64,000 bases of DNA from Candidatus Dechloromonas phosphorivorans. GTDB lineage: Bacteria > Pseudomonadota > Gammaproteobacteria > Burkholderiales > Rhodocyclaceae. Below the pieces are notes generated by a model. It had not been told where the DNA came from and made no database searches. It saw only the letters and a program-made list of their open reading frames with translations. The stretch is from NCBI GenBank assembly GCA_016709495.1, contig JADJMS010000011.1, positions 1-64,000 on the forward strand, written 5' to 3'. The position numbers and the translations under genes were made by a program. Shown one piece after another: positions 1 to 8,708 of the stretch (positions are counted from its first letter, which is position 1; the number at the start of each line of letters is the position of its first letter).

Positions 1-380
1 CGATGATCACAGCCAGCTTGGCGACAAGAACGACCCCGCAGATCGCCTATCCGAAACCAGATGGTCGAGCTCACCTTCGACCGTCTCTCTCGATCTTCCT
101 CTCCGGTACCAACCACGAGGAAAACCAGCGCTGTCATCTGCAACTCAAGGACTGAAAGCGTTGCGGTCAACATCAGAACCCACCAACCGCGGTTCGCCGG
201 AAACGCGTTGTGCCCGGCTGAGTCGTGAAAATTGTCGGCGAGGAAGGCAAAACCGGCCTACAGATCAACGGCCAGAACTGCATACGCTGCAAAACCTACG
301 ACATCAAGGTCCGACGCAGAACATCAACTGGACGGTTCCCGGAAGGCGGGGAGCGGGCCAACCTAACTCCAAACATGTAG
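1..380 (+). CDS. ETF-ubiquinone oxidoreductase, C-terminal part (frameshifted)
   Basis: Reading across frames gives the family's C-terminal landmarks in order: YPKPDG, a degraded LTFDRLS, IFLSGTNHEENQ, LQLKD, CPA, LQINGQNCI.CKT.DIK, then TQNINWTVPEGG and a stop at 378-380. This is the 4Fe-4S-binding tail of the membrane enzyme that passes electrons from electron-transfer flavoprotein to ubiquinone, which fits the acyl-CoA dehydrogenases in this window. At least four frame changes are needed in 380 bases, and one cluster cysteine (CKTC) reads as tyrosine. The N-terminus lies outside the window. Because the damage continues through the next two genes and eases further in, I suspect poor sequence quality at a contig end rather than a true pseudogene. 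Confidence 0.75.
160..171 (+). repeat. GTTRCGGTCRAC motif
   Basis: GTTGCGGTCAAC inside the damaged ETF-QO fragment. Confidence 0.6.
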
Positions 381-445
381 TCAATAAATCAACAGCCCAG
401 CACATCTGTTCGTTTCCAATCATCAATATTTCCCAGGAGGGGGTC

Positions 446-760
446 ATGTCACAAAAAACACTACAGGGAAAATTCGGGGTAACCGGGGAATTTTGCCGGA
501 CAAGTTGGCAAGCGTACGCGCTTCCCGATCATTCTTTCACTCGTCGTTTCTCTCGTGCCCCACTACAGCTTCCATGCTGCTGGTTTCGCTGCAGCCGCCG
601 ATTTTTGCAGCCAAGATCAACGAGGCAGCGTAATATAACATTGGTTGGCCGGTGCTGCCACTGATCGTCATCGGCGTTTGGTTGCTGACAAGTGTTTACG
701 TAATCGTGCCAATGGCGAGTTCAACCCGCCTCACCGAGGAATCCTCAAGGAGCCAAATAA
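446..760 (+). CDS. DUF485 membrane protein, partner of the acetate symporter (frameshifted)
   Basis: The ATG at 446 follows a strong ribosome-binding site (AGGAGGGG). Combining frames gives KRTRFPIILSLVV, HYSFMLLVSL, FAAKINEAA, GWPVLPLIVIGVWLLTSVYV, RANGEF and a stop at 758-760. This is the two-helix pattern of the small DUF485 proteins that usually sit directly upstream of actP. Its exact role is unknown; genomic association suggests it helps the symporter. Several indels break the frame, probably sequence errors. The stop is 18 bases before the symporter ATG, so the two were probably cotranscribed. Confidence 0.7.
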
Positions 761-778
761 AGAAGCGCCCCACTCTTC

Positions 779-2428
779 ATGATTACCGGCTGCTTGCTGG
801 CCGTCTCGCTTCACTGTCTTTGCCGGACCAGGCGCCATCGAAGGCGTGCCAGAAGCAACCAGTCAGCTGTCAGCGCCATTGCCATGTTCACAGTCTTCGA
901 TGCTGGCCAACCCTCGGCATCGCCAAGTGGGCAACTAGCGGGAGCTCAAGTCTCTGGCCCTGACTACTACACGGCTGGCAGCGGCGTCCCCCTGCCAGAA
1001 CGGGCACGGCGATTGCTGGCGACTACCATGGCAGCCACTCTGCTTGGTACGACCTCAATGGTTATTTCAAGGGTTATGACGGCTTCATTTACGCCGTCTG
1101 CTTCTTCATCGGCTGGCCGATCATCCTGTTCCTGATGGCAGAACGTCTGCGCAATCTCGGTAACCTACCTTGCCGACATCGCCTCCTACCGCCTCGACCA
1201 GAACCGCATCCCGCACCTTCGCGGCGATCGGTTCTTTGATAGTCGTCTACCTGATCGTCCAGATGGTCGGTGCCGGCCAATTGATCCAGCGCTCTTCGGC
1301 CTCGAATACAACACGGCTGTGATCCGCCGTTGGCATCCTGATGATGGTTTACGTCACCTTCGGTGGCATGACCGCGACAACCTGGGTACAGATTATCAAA
1401 GCCTGCTTGCTGCTCGGTGGTGGTATCACGTTGATGCTGCTGACTCTGTCAAAAATTCGGCTGGTCGCTGGATAACCTGTTCACCAAGGCGATCGAATCG
1501 CACAAGATGGGTGAAAAGATGATGGCCCCGGGTTCGCTGATGGCTGACCCGATCTCCGCCTTCTCGCTGTCGCTCGGCCTGCTCTTCGGGACGGCCGGCC
1601 TGCCGCACATCATGATGCGCTTCTTCACCGTGCCGAACGCCAAGGAAGCCCGCAAATCGGTGTTCTACGCCACCGGTTCATCGGCCTGTTCTTCCTCGTC
1701 ACTATGGTGCTCGGCGCTGCTGCAATCCCATCGTCGGCAACTAACCGGACTTCTTCGAAGGCGGTGGGTTGGCGGCAAGCCGATCGGTGGTGGCAACATG
1801 CCGGTCATGCACCTGACCAAGGCCGTTGGCGGCGACATCTTCCTCGGCTTCCTTGTCGGCGGTTGCCTTCGCGACCATCCTCGCCGTGGTTTCCGGACCT
1901 CGCACTGGCTGGCGCATCGGCCATCTCGCATGACTTGTACGCTCGCGTCATCAAGAAAGGCACTGCGACCAGCGCCCAAGAGATGAAGGTTACCCGTATT
2001 GCTTCCGTCGGCCTCGGTATCACCGCCATCCTGCTCGGCATTGCCTTCAAGGACAAGAACGTGTTGTTCCTTGTTGCGCTGGCTTTTGGCGTCGCTTCCT
2101 CGGTCAACTTCCCGATCCTGATCCTGTCCATGTACTGGAAAGGCCTGACCACGCGCGGCGCGCTGTGGGGCGGCATTGCCGGTCTGGTTTCGTCGGTTGG
2201 CCTGGTGATTCTTTCGCCGACCGTCTGGGTCAAGATCCTCGGCAACACGGCCGCCATCTTTCCGTACGACCATCCGGCCATCGTCTCGATGACGCTAGCT
2301 TTCTTCGTCACCTGGCTGCTCTCGGTCACCGACAAGAGTGCCCGTGCCGTGAAGGAAAGGAAGCTTTTGAAGAGCAATACATTCGTGCCCAAACCGGGCT
2401 TGGCGCTTCCGGCGCGCATGCCCACTAA
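779..2428 (+). CDS. actP: Cation/acetate symporter ActP-like (sodium:solute symporter family), frameshifted
   Basis: Frames joined together give a sodium:solute symporter close to ActP: DYYTAG near the N-terminus, GYDGFIYAVCFFIGWPIILF, AERLRNLG, IVVYLIVQMVGAGQLI, YVTFGGMTATTWVQIIKA, the long stretch MADPISAFSLSLGLLFGTAGLPHIMMRFFTVP (1537-1640), VSGLALAGASAISHDLYA and the typical ending TGLGASGAHAH with stop at 2426-2428. It would import acetate or another short monocarboxylate with a cation across the inner membrane. About eight single-base indels interrupt it, densest before 1500. The product makes sense next to an acetyl-CoA-type CoA transferase, but the operon link is only inferred. It could be a real pseudogene, though error is likelier. 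Confidence 0.8.
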
Positions 2429-2484
2429 GCAACTCTGCGGGTGAGACATCGGAGAACAGCAATCCCGTCGTCTCGTTCCCTTTC

Positions 2485-2504
2485 GGGAGCCTTGGCTCCC
2501 TTTT
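2485..2504 (+). terminator. Rho-independent terminator after actP
   Basis: GGGAGCC (2485-2491), a two-base TT centre and GGCTCCC (2494-2500) form a perfect stem followed by TTTT. It lies 57 bases after the symporter stop and just before the sensor-kinase start. Confidence 0.7.
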
Positions 2505-2513
2505 GGACTTCGA

Positions 2514-3559
2514 ATGAACGATGGAATGAGTGAAGGTCTGGATGTTCCTTTCGCGGCATCGTCGAGCAGTCCCTGGCTGGCATGTACGTGATCCAGGATG
2601 AAGTGTTCCAGTATGTGAATGTGACCTTCGCCGGCATGCTGGGCTATACGCCCGACGAAATGACCGGCATGCATTTGCGCCAGGCCGTGGTGCCCGGAAA
2701 TGCAGGCGGAAAACCGTGCCAATTTCCATCGAAGGATCAGCGGCGAGATGCCCAGCATCCGTTACACGACCATCGGCAGACACCGGAATGGTGAGCCGGT
2801 ACATCTCGAGGTCCATGGCTCCAGCGTGCTTTACCGAGGCCGGCCAGCGGTGGTCGGGGTCGGCGTCAATATCACTGAACAGCTCAAACAGCAGCACGCG
2901 CTGCAGGCGTCACGCGAGCGACTGCGCGAGCTGGCGGCCTACATCAACACCATGCGCGAAGAACAGCGCTCACGCATCGCCCGCGAGTTGCACGATGTCG
3001 TTGGCGGCATGCTGACCTCAATGAAACTGGATATTCAGCGGATCAACCGGCGCGCGGACGATCCCGAATTGAAGGCCATCATCGGCGATCTGTTGCATCT
3101 CGCGCAGGAAAGCATAGACACCGTACGTACCATTTCCGAAGATTTGCGCCCCGGCGCGCTCGATCACCTGGGCCTTAGCTCGGCATTACAGGCCATGTTG
3201 CGCCAGTTTTCGGAACGAACCGAGGTGGCGAGCCAGCTGCAAGCTGATGGATTTGAAGCACAGCTCTCGCAGGCCCGTGCGACCGCGACATACCGGATCT
3301 GCCAGGAGGCGCTGACCAACATCGCCCGCCATGCCGGGGCCACGCAGGTGATCTTGCGGCTGGAATGCAGCGGGGCTGGCTGAATGTCGAAATCGAGGAC
3401 AACGGACGCGGCCTCGCCAGCCTGACACCCACCGGCAAGAGCATCGGGCTGGTCAGCATGGCCGAGCGCGCCCGCGAGTTTGGCGGCAGCCTGGCCTCGC
3501 GACCGGGCGCGGCAGGCGGCACCTGTCTGATCCTGCGTCTGCCAATGGAGGAACATTGA
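2514..3559 (+). CDS. PAS-domain sensor histidine kinase, NarL/UhpB type (frameshifted)
   Basis: After correcting three indels (about 2550, a CCC run near 2694, an AA run near 3365) the protein is about 348 residues. It has an N-terminal PAS domain (GIVEQSLAGMYVIQD, YVNVTFAGMLGYTPDEM), a HisKA_3 dimerisation box with the phosphorylated histidine in RIARELHDVVGG, and an HATPase domain (EALTNIARHAGA, then DNGRG, then GLVSMAERAREFGG). No membrane segment is seen, so it is probably cytoplasmic. The stop overlaps the regulator start as TGATG, so the two are a translationally coupled two-component system. The signal is unknown; position next to actP suggests carboxylate use. Confidence 0.85.
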
Positions 3560-4181
3560 TGATAGAAATCCTGATGGTCGACGATCACGCCATCTTTCGC
3601 AGTGGCTTGCGCCGCCTGCTGGCCGACGAGATCGACATGCGTATCGTCGCCGAGGCCGGAAACGGCCATGCGGCAATCGAACACCTGAGCTGCCGTACTT
3701 TCGACCTGGTCCTGCTTGACGTCACCATGGGTGGGCGCAGCGGCCTTGGAGACCATGCGCCGCATCCGTGCCGAGTGGCCGCGCTTGCCGGTGATCATGC
3801 TCTCGATGTACCCGGAAGAACAGTACGCCCGCTGGCTTTCGAACTGGGCGCCAATGGTTATCTGTCCAGGATCGCGATGCCGAGCAACTGGTTGCGACGA
3901 TCCGCGGCGCTGCCAGCGGCGGCTGTTACCTACCGCCCGGCATGCGGCGCAGTGCTTTTAGCATGGATGGCAACACCCCTTTACATCGACACCTGACTGA
4001 GCGTGAGTGGGAGATATTGCGCCTGATCATCCAAGGCATTTCGCTGACTGAAATCGGCACGCGCCTTTGCCTGAGCGTCAAAACCATCAGCACCTACCGG
4101 ACACGCCTGTTGACCAAGCTGAATCTGGCGAGCAATGCCGAACTGGTACGCTATTGCCTGGAGCAGGGCATCAGCGACTGA
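3559..4181 (+). CDS. LuxR/NarL-family response regulator (frameshifted)
   Basis: The receiver domain begins EILMVDDHAIFRSGLRRLL and has the phosphoacceptor Asp in LVLLDVTM. The C-terminal helix-turn-helix is intact (HLTEREWEILRLIIQGISLTEIGTRLCLSVKTISTYRTRLLTK, 3988-4119). Between about 3745 and 3950 the frame changes more than once; joined pieces (ETMRRIRAEWPRLPVIMLSMYPEEQYA, ELGANGYL) complete the receiver. It overlaps the kinase stop by one base and is its cognate regulator. Targets are not visible in sequence; actP or the facing acyl-CoA operon are candidates. Confidence 0.85.
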
Positions 4182-4219
4182 GGCAGCGCCGCAGCGTCTG
4201 CCACAATCTGAGGCAAGAG

Positions 4220-5515
4220 CTACAGCAGTTGCATTTTTTTCGCCGCCTCGCGGAGTTCACCGCGAAAGTCCGGATGAGCGATGCCGATCAATGCCTCGGC
4301 ACGCTGTTTGGCAGTTTTACCCCGTAGCTGTGCAACGCCGAACTCAGTGACTACGTAATTGATATCGTTCTTGCTGGTCGACACATGAGTACCCGGCGAC
4401 AGCGTCGGGACGATGCGCGAGATGGCATTTTCCTTGGCAGTCGACGGAACGACGATGAACGCCTTGCCACCATTCGAACGATTCGCCGCCCGCACAAAGT
4501 CGGACTGCCCGCCGGTGCCGGAGACCGGGGTGAAACCGAGGGTTTCGGAGCCGCACTGGCCAATCAGGTCGACCTGCATGGTGGCGTTGATGGCGATCAG
4601 ATTATCGTTCTGGCCGGCCAGATAAGGATCGTTGGTGTAACTGGAGGGATGAAGCTCGAGCCCGGGATTGCGGTGCATGAACTGGTATAACTTTTTCGAA
4701 CCCATGGCGAAGGTCGCCAGGATTTTGCCCGGATGATGGTTTTTTCGACGATTGGTGACCGTACCGGATTCGACCAGAGTCAGGATGCCATCGCCGAGCA
4801 TTTCGGTATGGATGCCGAGATCGTGCTTGTGGGTCAACTGCATGACGACAGCGTCGGGAATCCCACCGTAGCCAATTTGCAGCGTGGCGCCATCGGGAAT
4901 CATCTCGGCGACATATTTACCGATGGCTTCGTGCACCGGGCCAATCTGCGGCAGGCCGACTTCAGGAATCGGTAGATCGCTTTCAACAATGGCTGCCACC
5001 TGCGAAATATGCACGTGACAGTCGCCGTGCGTAAAGGGAACTCCCGGATTGACCTCAAGAATGACGGCGCGTGCCTTGCTGACCGCAGCCATGGTGTAGT
5101 CGGCGGCCAGTCCGAGCGAAAAGTAGCCGTATTCGTCCATCGGTGAGGCGACGCTGAAAACGATATCGGCCGGACTGAGCCCTTGCTTGATCAAACCAGG
5201 CAGCTCGGAGAAGTAGGCCGGAAGGTAGTCGTTCCAGCCGGCCTGGCCACCGGCTCGTGAGGCCGGCCCGAAGAAATAGGCGACATGACGGACATGCTGG
5301 GTAGTTTCCGGATCGAAATAAGCGTGCTTCTTGATCGGCAGAATCTGGGCGACCTTGACGTCGTTGAAGTCACGTCGCTGCTCCGAAAGGGCCGCCAGTA
5401 GCAAGGGCGTTTCCGCTGGTCCCGTGGGTACAACGATGGTGTCGCCATCTCGCACCAGTCGAACGGCGTCATCGGCAGACAGACGTTTTTCCCGATAAAG
5501 TTGATCGAACTGCAT
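4220..5515 (-). CDS. Acetyl-CoA hydrolase/transferase family protein (4-hydroxybutyrate-CoA-transferase-like)
   Basis: A 431-residue protein of the Cat1/AbfT-like family, which moves CoA between acyl-CoA and a free acid, often acetate. Supporting stretches are VRDGDTIVVPTGPAETP near the N-terminus, GYGGIPDAVVMQLTHKHDLGIHTEMLGDG (the Glu in TEMLGDG is the likely acyl-enzyme residue), GGQSDFVRAANRSNGGKAFIVVPSTA and YVVTEFGVAQLRGKT at the C-terminus. Start ATG has a strong AGGAGGGAG site. It is the last gene of the minus-strand acyl-CoA operon, 21 bases after the hydratase. Its substrate cannot be fixed from sequence; release of CoA from a short acyl-CoA is plausible. Confidence 0.85.
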   Translation of the reverse strand: MQFDQLYREKRLSADDAVRLVRDGDTIVVPTGPAETPLLLAALSEQRRDFNDVKVAQILPIKKHAYFDPETTQHVRHVAYFFGPASRAGGQAGWNDYLPAYFSELPGLIKQGLSPADIVFSVASPMDEYGYFSLGLAADYTMAAVSKARAVILEVNPGVPFTHGDCHVHISQVAAIVESDLPIPEVGLPQIGPVHEAIGKYVAEMIPDGATLQIGYGGIPDAVVMQLTHKHDLGIHTEMLGDGILTLVESGTVTNRRKNHHPGKILATFAMGSKKLYQFMHRNPGLELHPSSYTNDPYLAGQNDNLIAINATMQVDLIGQCGSETLGFTPVSGTGGQSDFVRAANRSNGGKAFIVVPSTAKENAISRIVPTLSPGTHVSTSKNDINYVVTEFGVAQLRGKTAKQRAEALIGIAHPDFRGELREAAKKMQLL

Positions 5516-5536
5516 GGTGTCTCCCTCCTGTTTCGA

Positions 5537-6316
5537 TTAACGATTCTTGAAAGCCGGCTTGCGCTTCTCGACAAAGGCGGCCATACCCTCCTTCTGGTCT
5601 TCCAGGGCGAAGGCCGCGTGAAATACCCGGCGCTCGAAGAGCAAGCCTTCGTTGAGGCCCGATTCGTAGGCGCGGTTGACGCATTCCTTGATCATCATGG
5701 CGACCGGCAAAAAGTAACTGGCGATCTTCTCCACAGCGGCGAGCGTTTCGCCGAGCAGGTCGGCAGCTGGAATGACGCGGGCAACCAGACCGGATCGTTC
5801 AGCTTCGCTGGCATCCATCATGCGGGCGGTCAGGCACATATCCATGGCCTTGGCCTTGCTGATGGCGCGCGGCAGGCGTTGGGTGCCGCCGGCGCCGGGC
5901 AGGATGCCGAGCTTGATTTCCGGCTGGCCGAACTGGGCGGTATCGGCCGCGAAAATCATGTCGCACATCATCGCCAGTTCGCAGCCGCCACCTAGCGCGA
6001 AGCCGGCAACTGCCGCAATCACCGGCTTGCGGCAAGTCTTGACGCGCTCCCAGTTGCGCGTGATGTAGTCGCCGCGATAGGCGTCCATATAACTGAAGGT
6101 GGCCATCGCACCGATGTCGGCGCCGGCGGCGAACGCTTTTTCTGAACCAGTGATGACGATGCAGCCGATGTTGTCGTCGGCTTCAAAGGCATCGAGCGCA
6201 GCGCCCAGTTCGCTCATCAGCTGGTCGTTCAGGGCATTCAGCTGCTTCGGGCGGTTGAGGCTGATCAGGCCGACTTTGCCGATGGTTTCGGCGAGGATCA
6301 ATTCGAAATTATTCAT
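5537..6316 (-). CDS. Enoyl-CoA hydratase (crotonase family)
   Basis: A 259-residue crotonase: ITGSEKAFAAGADIGAMA gives the oxyanion-hole region, and GFALGGGCELAMMCDMIFA and QPEIKLGILPGAGGTQRLPRAI give the second oxyanion residue and the two catalytic glutamates typical of true hydratases. It hydrates trans-2-enoyl-CoA to 3-hydroxyacyl-CoA. The start MNNFELI (6316) is chosen because a GGAG site sits six bases upstream; an in-frame start 24 bases earlier is less likely. It lies between a CaiB-type transferase and the CoA transferase, consistent with the hydration step of the same pathway. Confidence 0.9.
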   Translation of the reverse strand: MNNFELILAETIGKVGLISLNRPKQLNALNDQLMSELGAALDAFEADDNIGCIVITGSEKAFAAGADIGAMATFSYMDAYRGDYITRNWERVKTCRKPVIAAVAGFALGGGCELAMMCDMIFAADTAQFGQPEIKLGILPGAGGTQRLPRAISKAKAMDMCLTARMMDASEAERSGLVARVIPAADLLGETLAAVEKIASYFLPVAMMIKECVNRAYESGLNEGLLFERRVFHAAFALEDQKEGMAAFVEKRKPAFKNR

Positions 6317-6343
6317 GTTGTCTCCGGGGGGTTGGGTCAAGCG

Positions 6344-7486
6344 TTAGAGGGCACCTTGCATTCGCAGGCAGGCCAATTCGTCGGCAGAAAAGCCCCAGTC
6401 GCTCAGAACCTGCGCATCGCCATCGGGTTGCGGTGGTGTCGGCTGGCCGGCTGGCGTGCCACTAAAGCGCGGCGCTGGTGCCGGCTGGATGATGCCATTC
6501 ACTTCGATGAAGGTATTCCGCGACAGGTTGTGTGCATGCAAGGGGGCTTCGTCCATATCAAGCACCGGTGCAACGCAGGCATCGCTGCCCTCGAAAACGG
6601 CACACCACGCATCGCGCGTCCGGGTGGCGAGGACGGCCGCCAGCTTTTCCTTGAGTGCCGGCCACTGGCTGCGATCCCATTGGGCCTTGAAGGCCGGATC
6701 GTCAATGCCGGTCTTTTCCAGCAGCAGGGCATAAAACTGCGGTTCGATGGCGCCTACCGACAGCCACTTGCCGTCGCTGCACTGGTAGGTGTCGTAGAAA
6801 TGGGCGCCGCCATCGAGCAGGTTATCCCCGCGTTCCTGCGTCCATTGGCCCATGGCTTTCAGCGTGTACATCATCGACATCAGCACCGCCGCGCCGTCGG
6901 TCATGGCGGCATCGACAACCTGGCCCTGACCGGTACTGCGGGCCGAGACGACGCCGGCCATCACGCCCATGGCCAACAGCATGGCGCCGCCACCACAATC
7001 GGCGACGAGGTTTAGCGGAGCAACCGGCTTGCCGCCTTTTTCGCCGATGGCGTGCAATGCGCCGGACAACGAAAGGTAATTGATGTCATGCCCGGCAGCA
7101 TGCGCGAGCGCGCCGCTCTGGCCCCAGCCGGCCATGCGGCCATAAACCAGTTTCGGGTTGCGGGCGAGGCAGACGTCCGGGCCAACACCAAGGCGTTCCA
7201 TCACCCCGGGGCGAAAGCCCTCGATCAGCACGTCGGCCTGTTCGATCAGGCGCAGGGCCGTCTCGATGGCTTCCGGCTGCTTCATGTTGAGCGCCACGAC
7301 GCGCCGGCTGCGGTTGAGGATGTCGATCTTCGGGTCGAAAAGATCGGCAATCGGGCGGCCGCTAACGCTGGATTTTCTTTCGATGCGCAAGACTTCCGCA
7401 CCGAGATCGGCGAGCAGCATCGCCCCCATCGGGGCTGGCCCGAGCGCGGCAAATTCCACCACCTTGATCCCTTGCAAAGGACCCAT
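6344..7486 (-). CDS. CaiB/BaiF CoA-transferase family protein, alpha-methylacyl-CoA racemase-like
   Basis: A 380-residue class III CoA-transferase fold. The N-terminal half reads PLQGIKVVEFAALGPAPMGAMLLADLGAEVLRIER and DVLIEGFRPGVMERLG. Residues known to be catalytic in methylacyl-CoA racemase are present: the His in AGHDINYLSLSGALHAIG, the Asp in LNLVADCGGGAM, and the Glu in VGAIEPQFYALL. Racemisation of 2-methylacyl-CoA would let both stereoisomers enter the neighbouring dehydrogenase, which supports a branched-chain role for this operon. The start follows GAGGAGACAAACC, a leader shared almost exactly with the gene at 31700. Confidence 0.85.
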   Translation of the reverse strand: MGPLQGIKVVEFAALGPAPMGAMLLADLGAEVLRIERKSSVSGRPIADLFDPKIDILNRSRRVVALNMKQPEAIETALRLIEQADVLIEGFRPGVMERLGVGPDVCLARNPKLVYGRMAGWGQSGALAHAAGHDINYLSLSGALHAIGEKGGKPVAPLNLVADCGGGAMLLAMGVMAGVVSARSTGQGQVVDAAMTDGAAVLMSMMYTLKAMGQWTQERGDNLLDGGAHFYDTYQCSDGKWLSVGAIEPQFYALLLEKTGIDDPAFKAQWDRSQWPALKEKLAAVLATRTRDAWCAVFEGSDACVAPVLDMDEAPLHAHNLSRNTFIEVNGIIQPAPAPRFSGTPAGQPTPPQPDGDAQVLSDWGFSADELACLRMQGAL

Positions 7487-7504
7487 GGTTTGTCTCCTCT
7501 ATTT

Positions 7505-7552
7505 GTTACGGTCGACCTGATTTTTTGGCTGTTTTTTCCGGTCGACCGCAAC
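7505..7552. repeat. Inverted pair of the GTTRCGGTCRAC motif, copy 1
   Basis: GTTACGGTCGACC (7505-7517) faces GGTCGACCGCAAC (7540-7552), giving a 13-bp stem with one mismatch around a 22-bp A/T-rich centre. It lies between the acyl-CoA dehydrogenase stop and the CaiB start. No T-run follows the stem in the direction of transcription, so it is not a classical terminator. The same element occurs at 31718-31765. Confidence 0.85.
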
Positions 7553-7560
7553 AGATTGAA

Positions 7561-8697
7561 TTACTCGTTGGCGATGCTGCGTCCGATGACCAACCGCTGA
7601 ATATCGTTGGCCCCTTCGTAGATCTGGCAGATGCGCACATCGCGGTAGATGCGTTCGACCGGGAAGTCGCTGGTGTAACCCACCCCGCCGTGAATCTGGA
7701 TGGCATCCGAGGCAATCTTCTCGGCGGCCTCGGAGGCGAACATCTTGGCCATCGAGGCTTCCTTCAAACACGGCTTGCCGGCATCCTTGAGCATGGCGGC
7801 GCGCCAGACCATCAGGCGAGCGGCATCGAGCAGCGTATTCATGTCAGCCAGGCGAAACGAAACCGCCTGGTGCTCGATGATCGGCACGCCAAAAGTGACA
7901 CGTTCCTTGGCGTAGCGGATGGCAGCCTCAAAGGCAGCGCGCGCCATGCCAACCGACTGTGCGGCAATGCCGATACGACCGGCCTCCAGGTTGGACAGGG
8001 CGATCTTGTAGCCTTCGCCTTCCTTGCCGAGCAGAGCCGAAGCCGGCACCTTGCAGTTCTCGAAAATGATCTGCACGGTATCGAAGGCATGCTGGCCCAT
8101 CTTCTCTTCGGTGCGGCCGACAATGAAGCCGGGTGTGGCCGTCGGCACCAGAAAACAGGAGATGCCCTTCTTGCCGGCCGTCTTGTCGGTGACAGCGAAG
8201 ACGATGGCCATGTCGGCGTGCTTGCCGGTGGTGATGAATTGTTTGACGCCATTGAGCACGAAGGAATCGCCATCGCGGTCAGCACGCGTGGTGATGGCGG
8301 AGGCATCGGAGCCGGTATGCGGCTCGGTCAGGCAGAAGCAACCGAGTTTGTCGCCGCGGGCCAAAGGCTTCAGCCATTCCTCCTTCTGCGCATCGGTGCC
8401 GTATTTCATGGTGATGCCACAGGCCAGCGAGTTCTGGACCGAAATGATGGTCGAGGTGGAAGCATCGCCAGCGGCGATTTCTTCCAGCATCAGGACCAGC
8501 GACATGTAATCCATGCCGGCGCCATCCCACTCCTCGGGCACGACCATGCCAAGGGCACCAAGAGCGCCCAACTCCTTGAGCGCTTCGGCCGGGAAGGTGT
8601 GGTTCCTGTCCCATTCGGCGGCAAAGGGGGCCAGGCGTTCCTGTGCGAAGGCGCGCATGGTGTCGCGGATCATTTCCTGTTCTTGGGTAAGTATCAT
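7561..8697 (-). CDS. Acyl-CoA dehydrogenase, short/branched-chain type
   Basis: A 378-residue FAD enzyme of the butyryl/2-methylbutyryl-CoA dehydrogenase group: MILTQEQEMIRDTMRAFAQERLAPFA at the N-terminus, CFCLTEPHTGSDASAITT in the substrate/FAD region, and QIYEGANDIQRLVIGRSIA carrying the catalytic Glu near the C-terminus. It forms the 2,3-double bond and passes electrons to ETF. A near-identical paralogue lies at 31774-32910; the last ~300 coding bases and the following intergenic element are almost the same, while the rest differs at many synonymous sites. Within this operon 2-methylbutyryl-CoA is a reasonable substrate guess. Confidence 0.92.
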   Translation of the reverse strand: MILTQEQEMIRDTMRAFAQERLAPFAAEWDRNHTFPAEALKELGALGALGMVVPEEWDGAGMDYMSLVLMLEEIAAGDASTSTIISVQNSLACGITMKYGTDAQKEEWLKPLARGDKLGCFCLTEPHTGSDASAITTRADRDGDSFVLNGVKQFITTGKHADMAIVFAVTDKTAGKKGISCFLVPTATPGFIVGRTEEKMGQHAFDTVQIIFENCKVPASALLGKEGEGYKIALSNLEAGRIGIAAQSVGMARAAFEAAIRYAKERVTFGVPIIEHQAVSFRLADMNTLLDAARLMVWRAAMLKDAGKPCLKEASMAKMFASEAAEKIASDAIQIHGGVGYTSDFPVERIYRDVRICQIYEGANDIQRLVIGRSIANE

Positions 8698-8708
8698 GAT
8701 GGTTCCGT

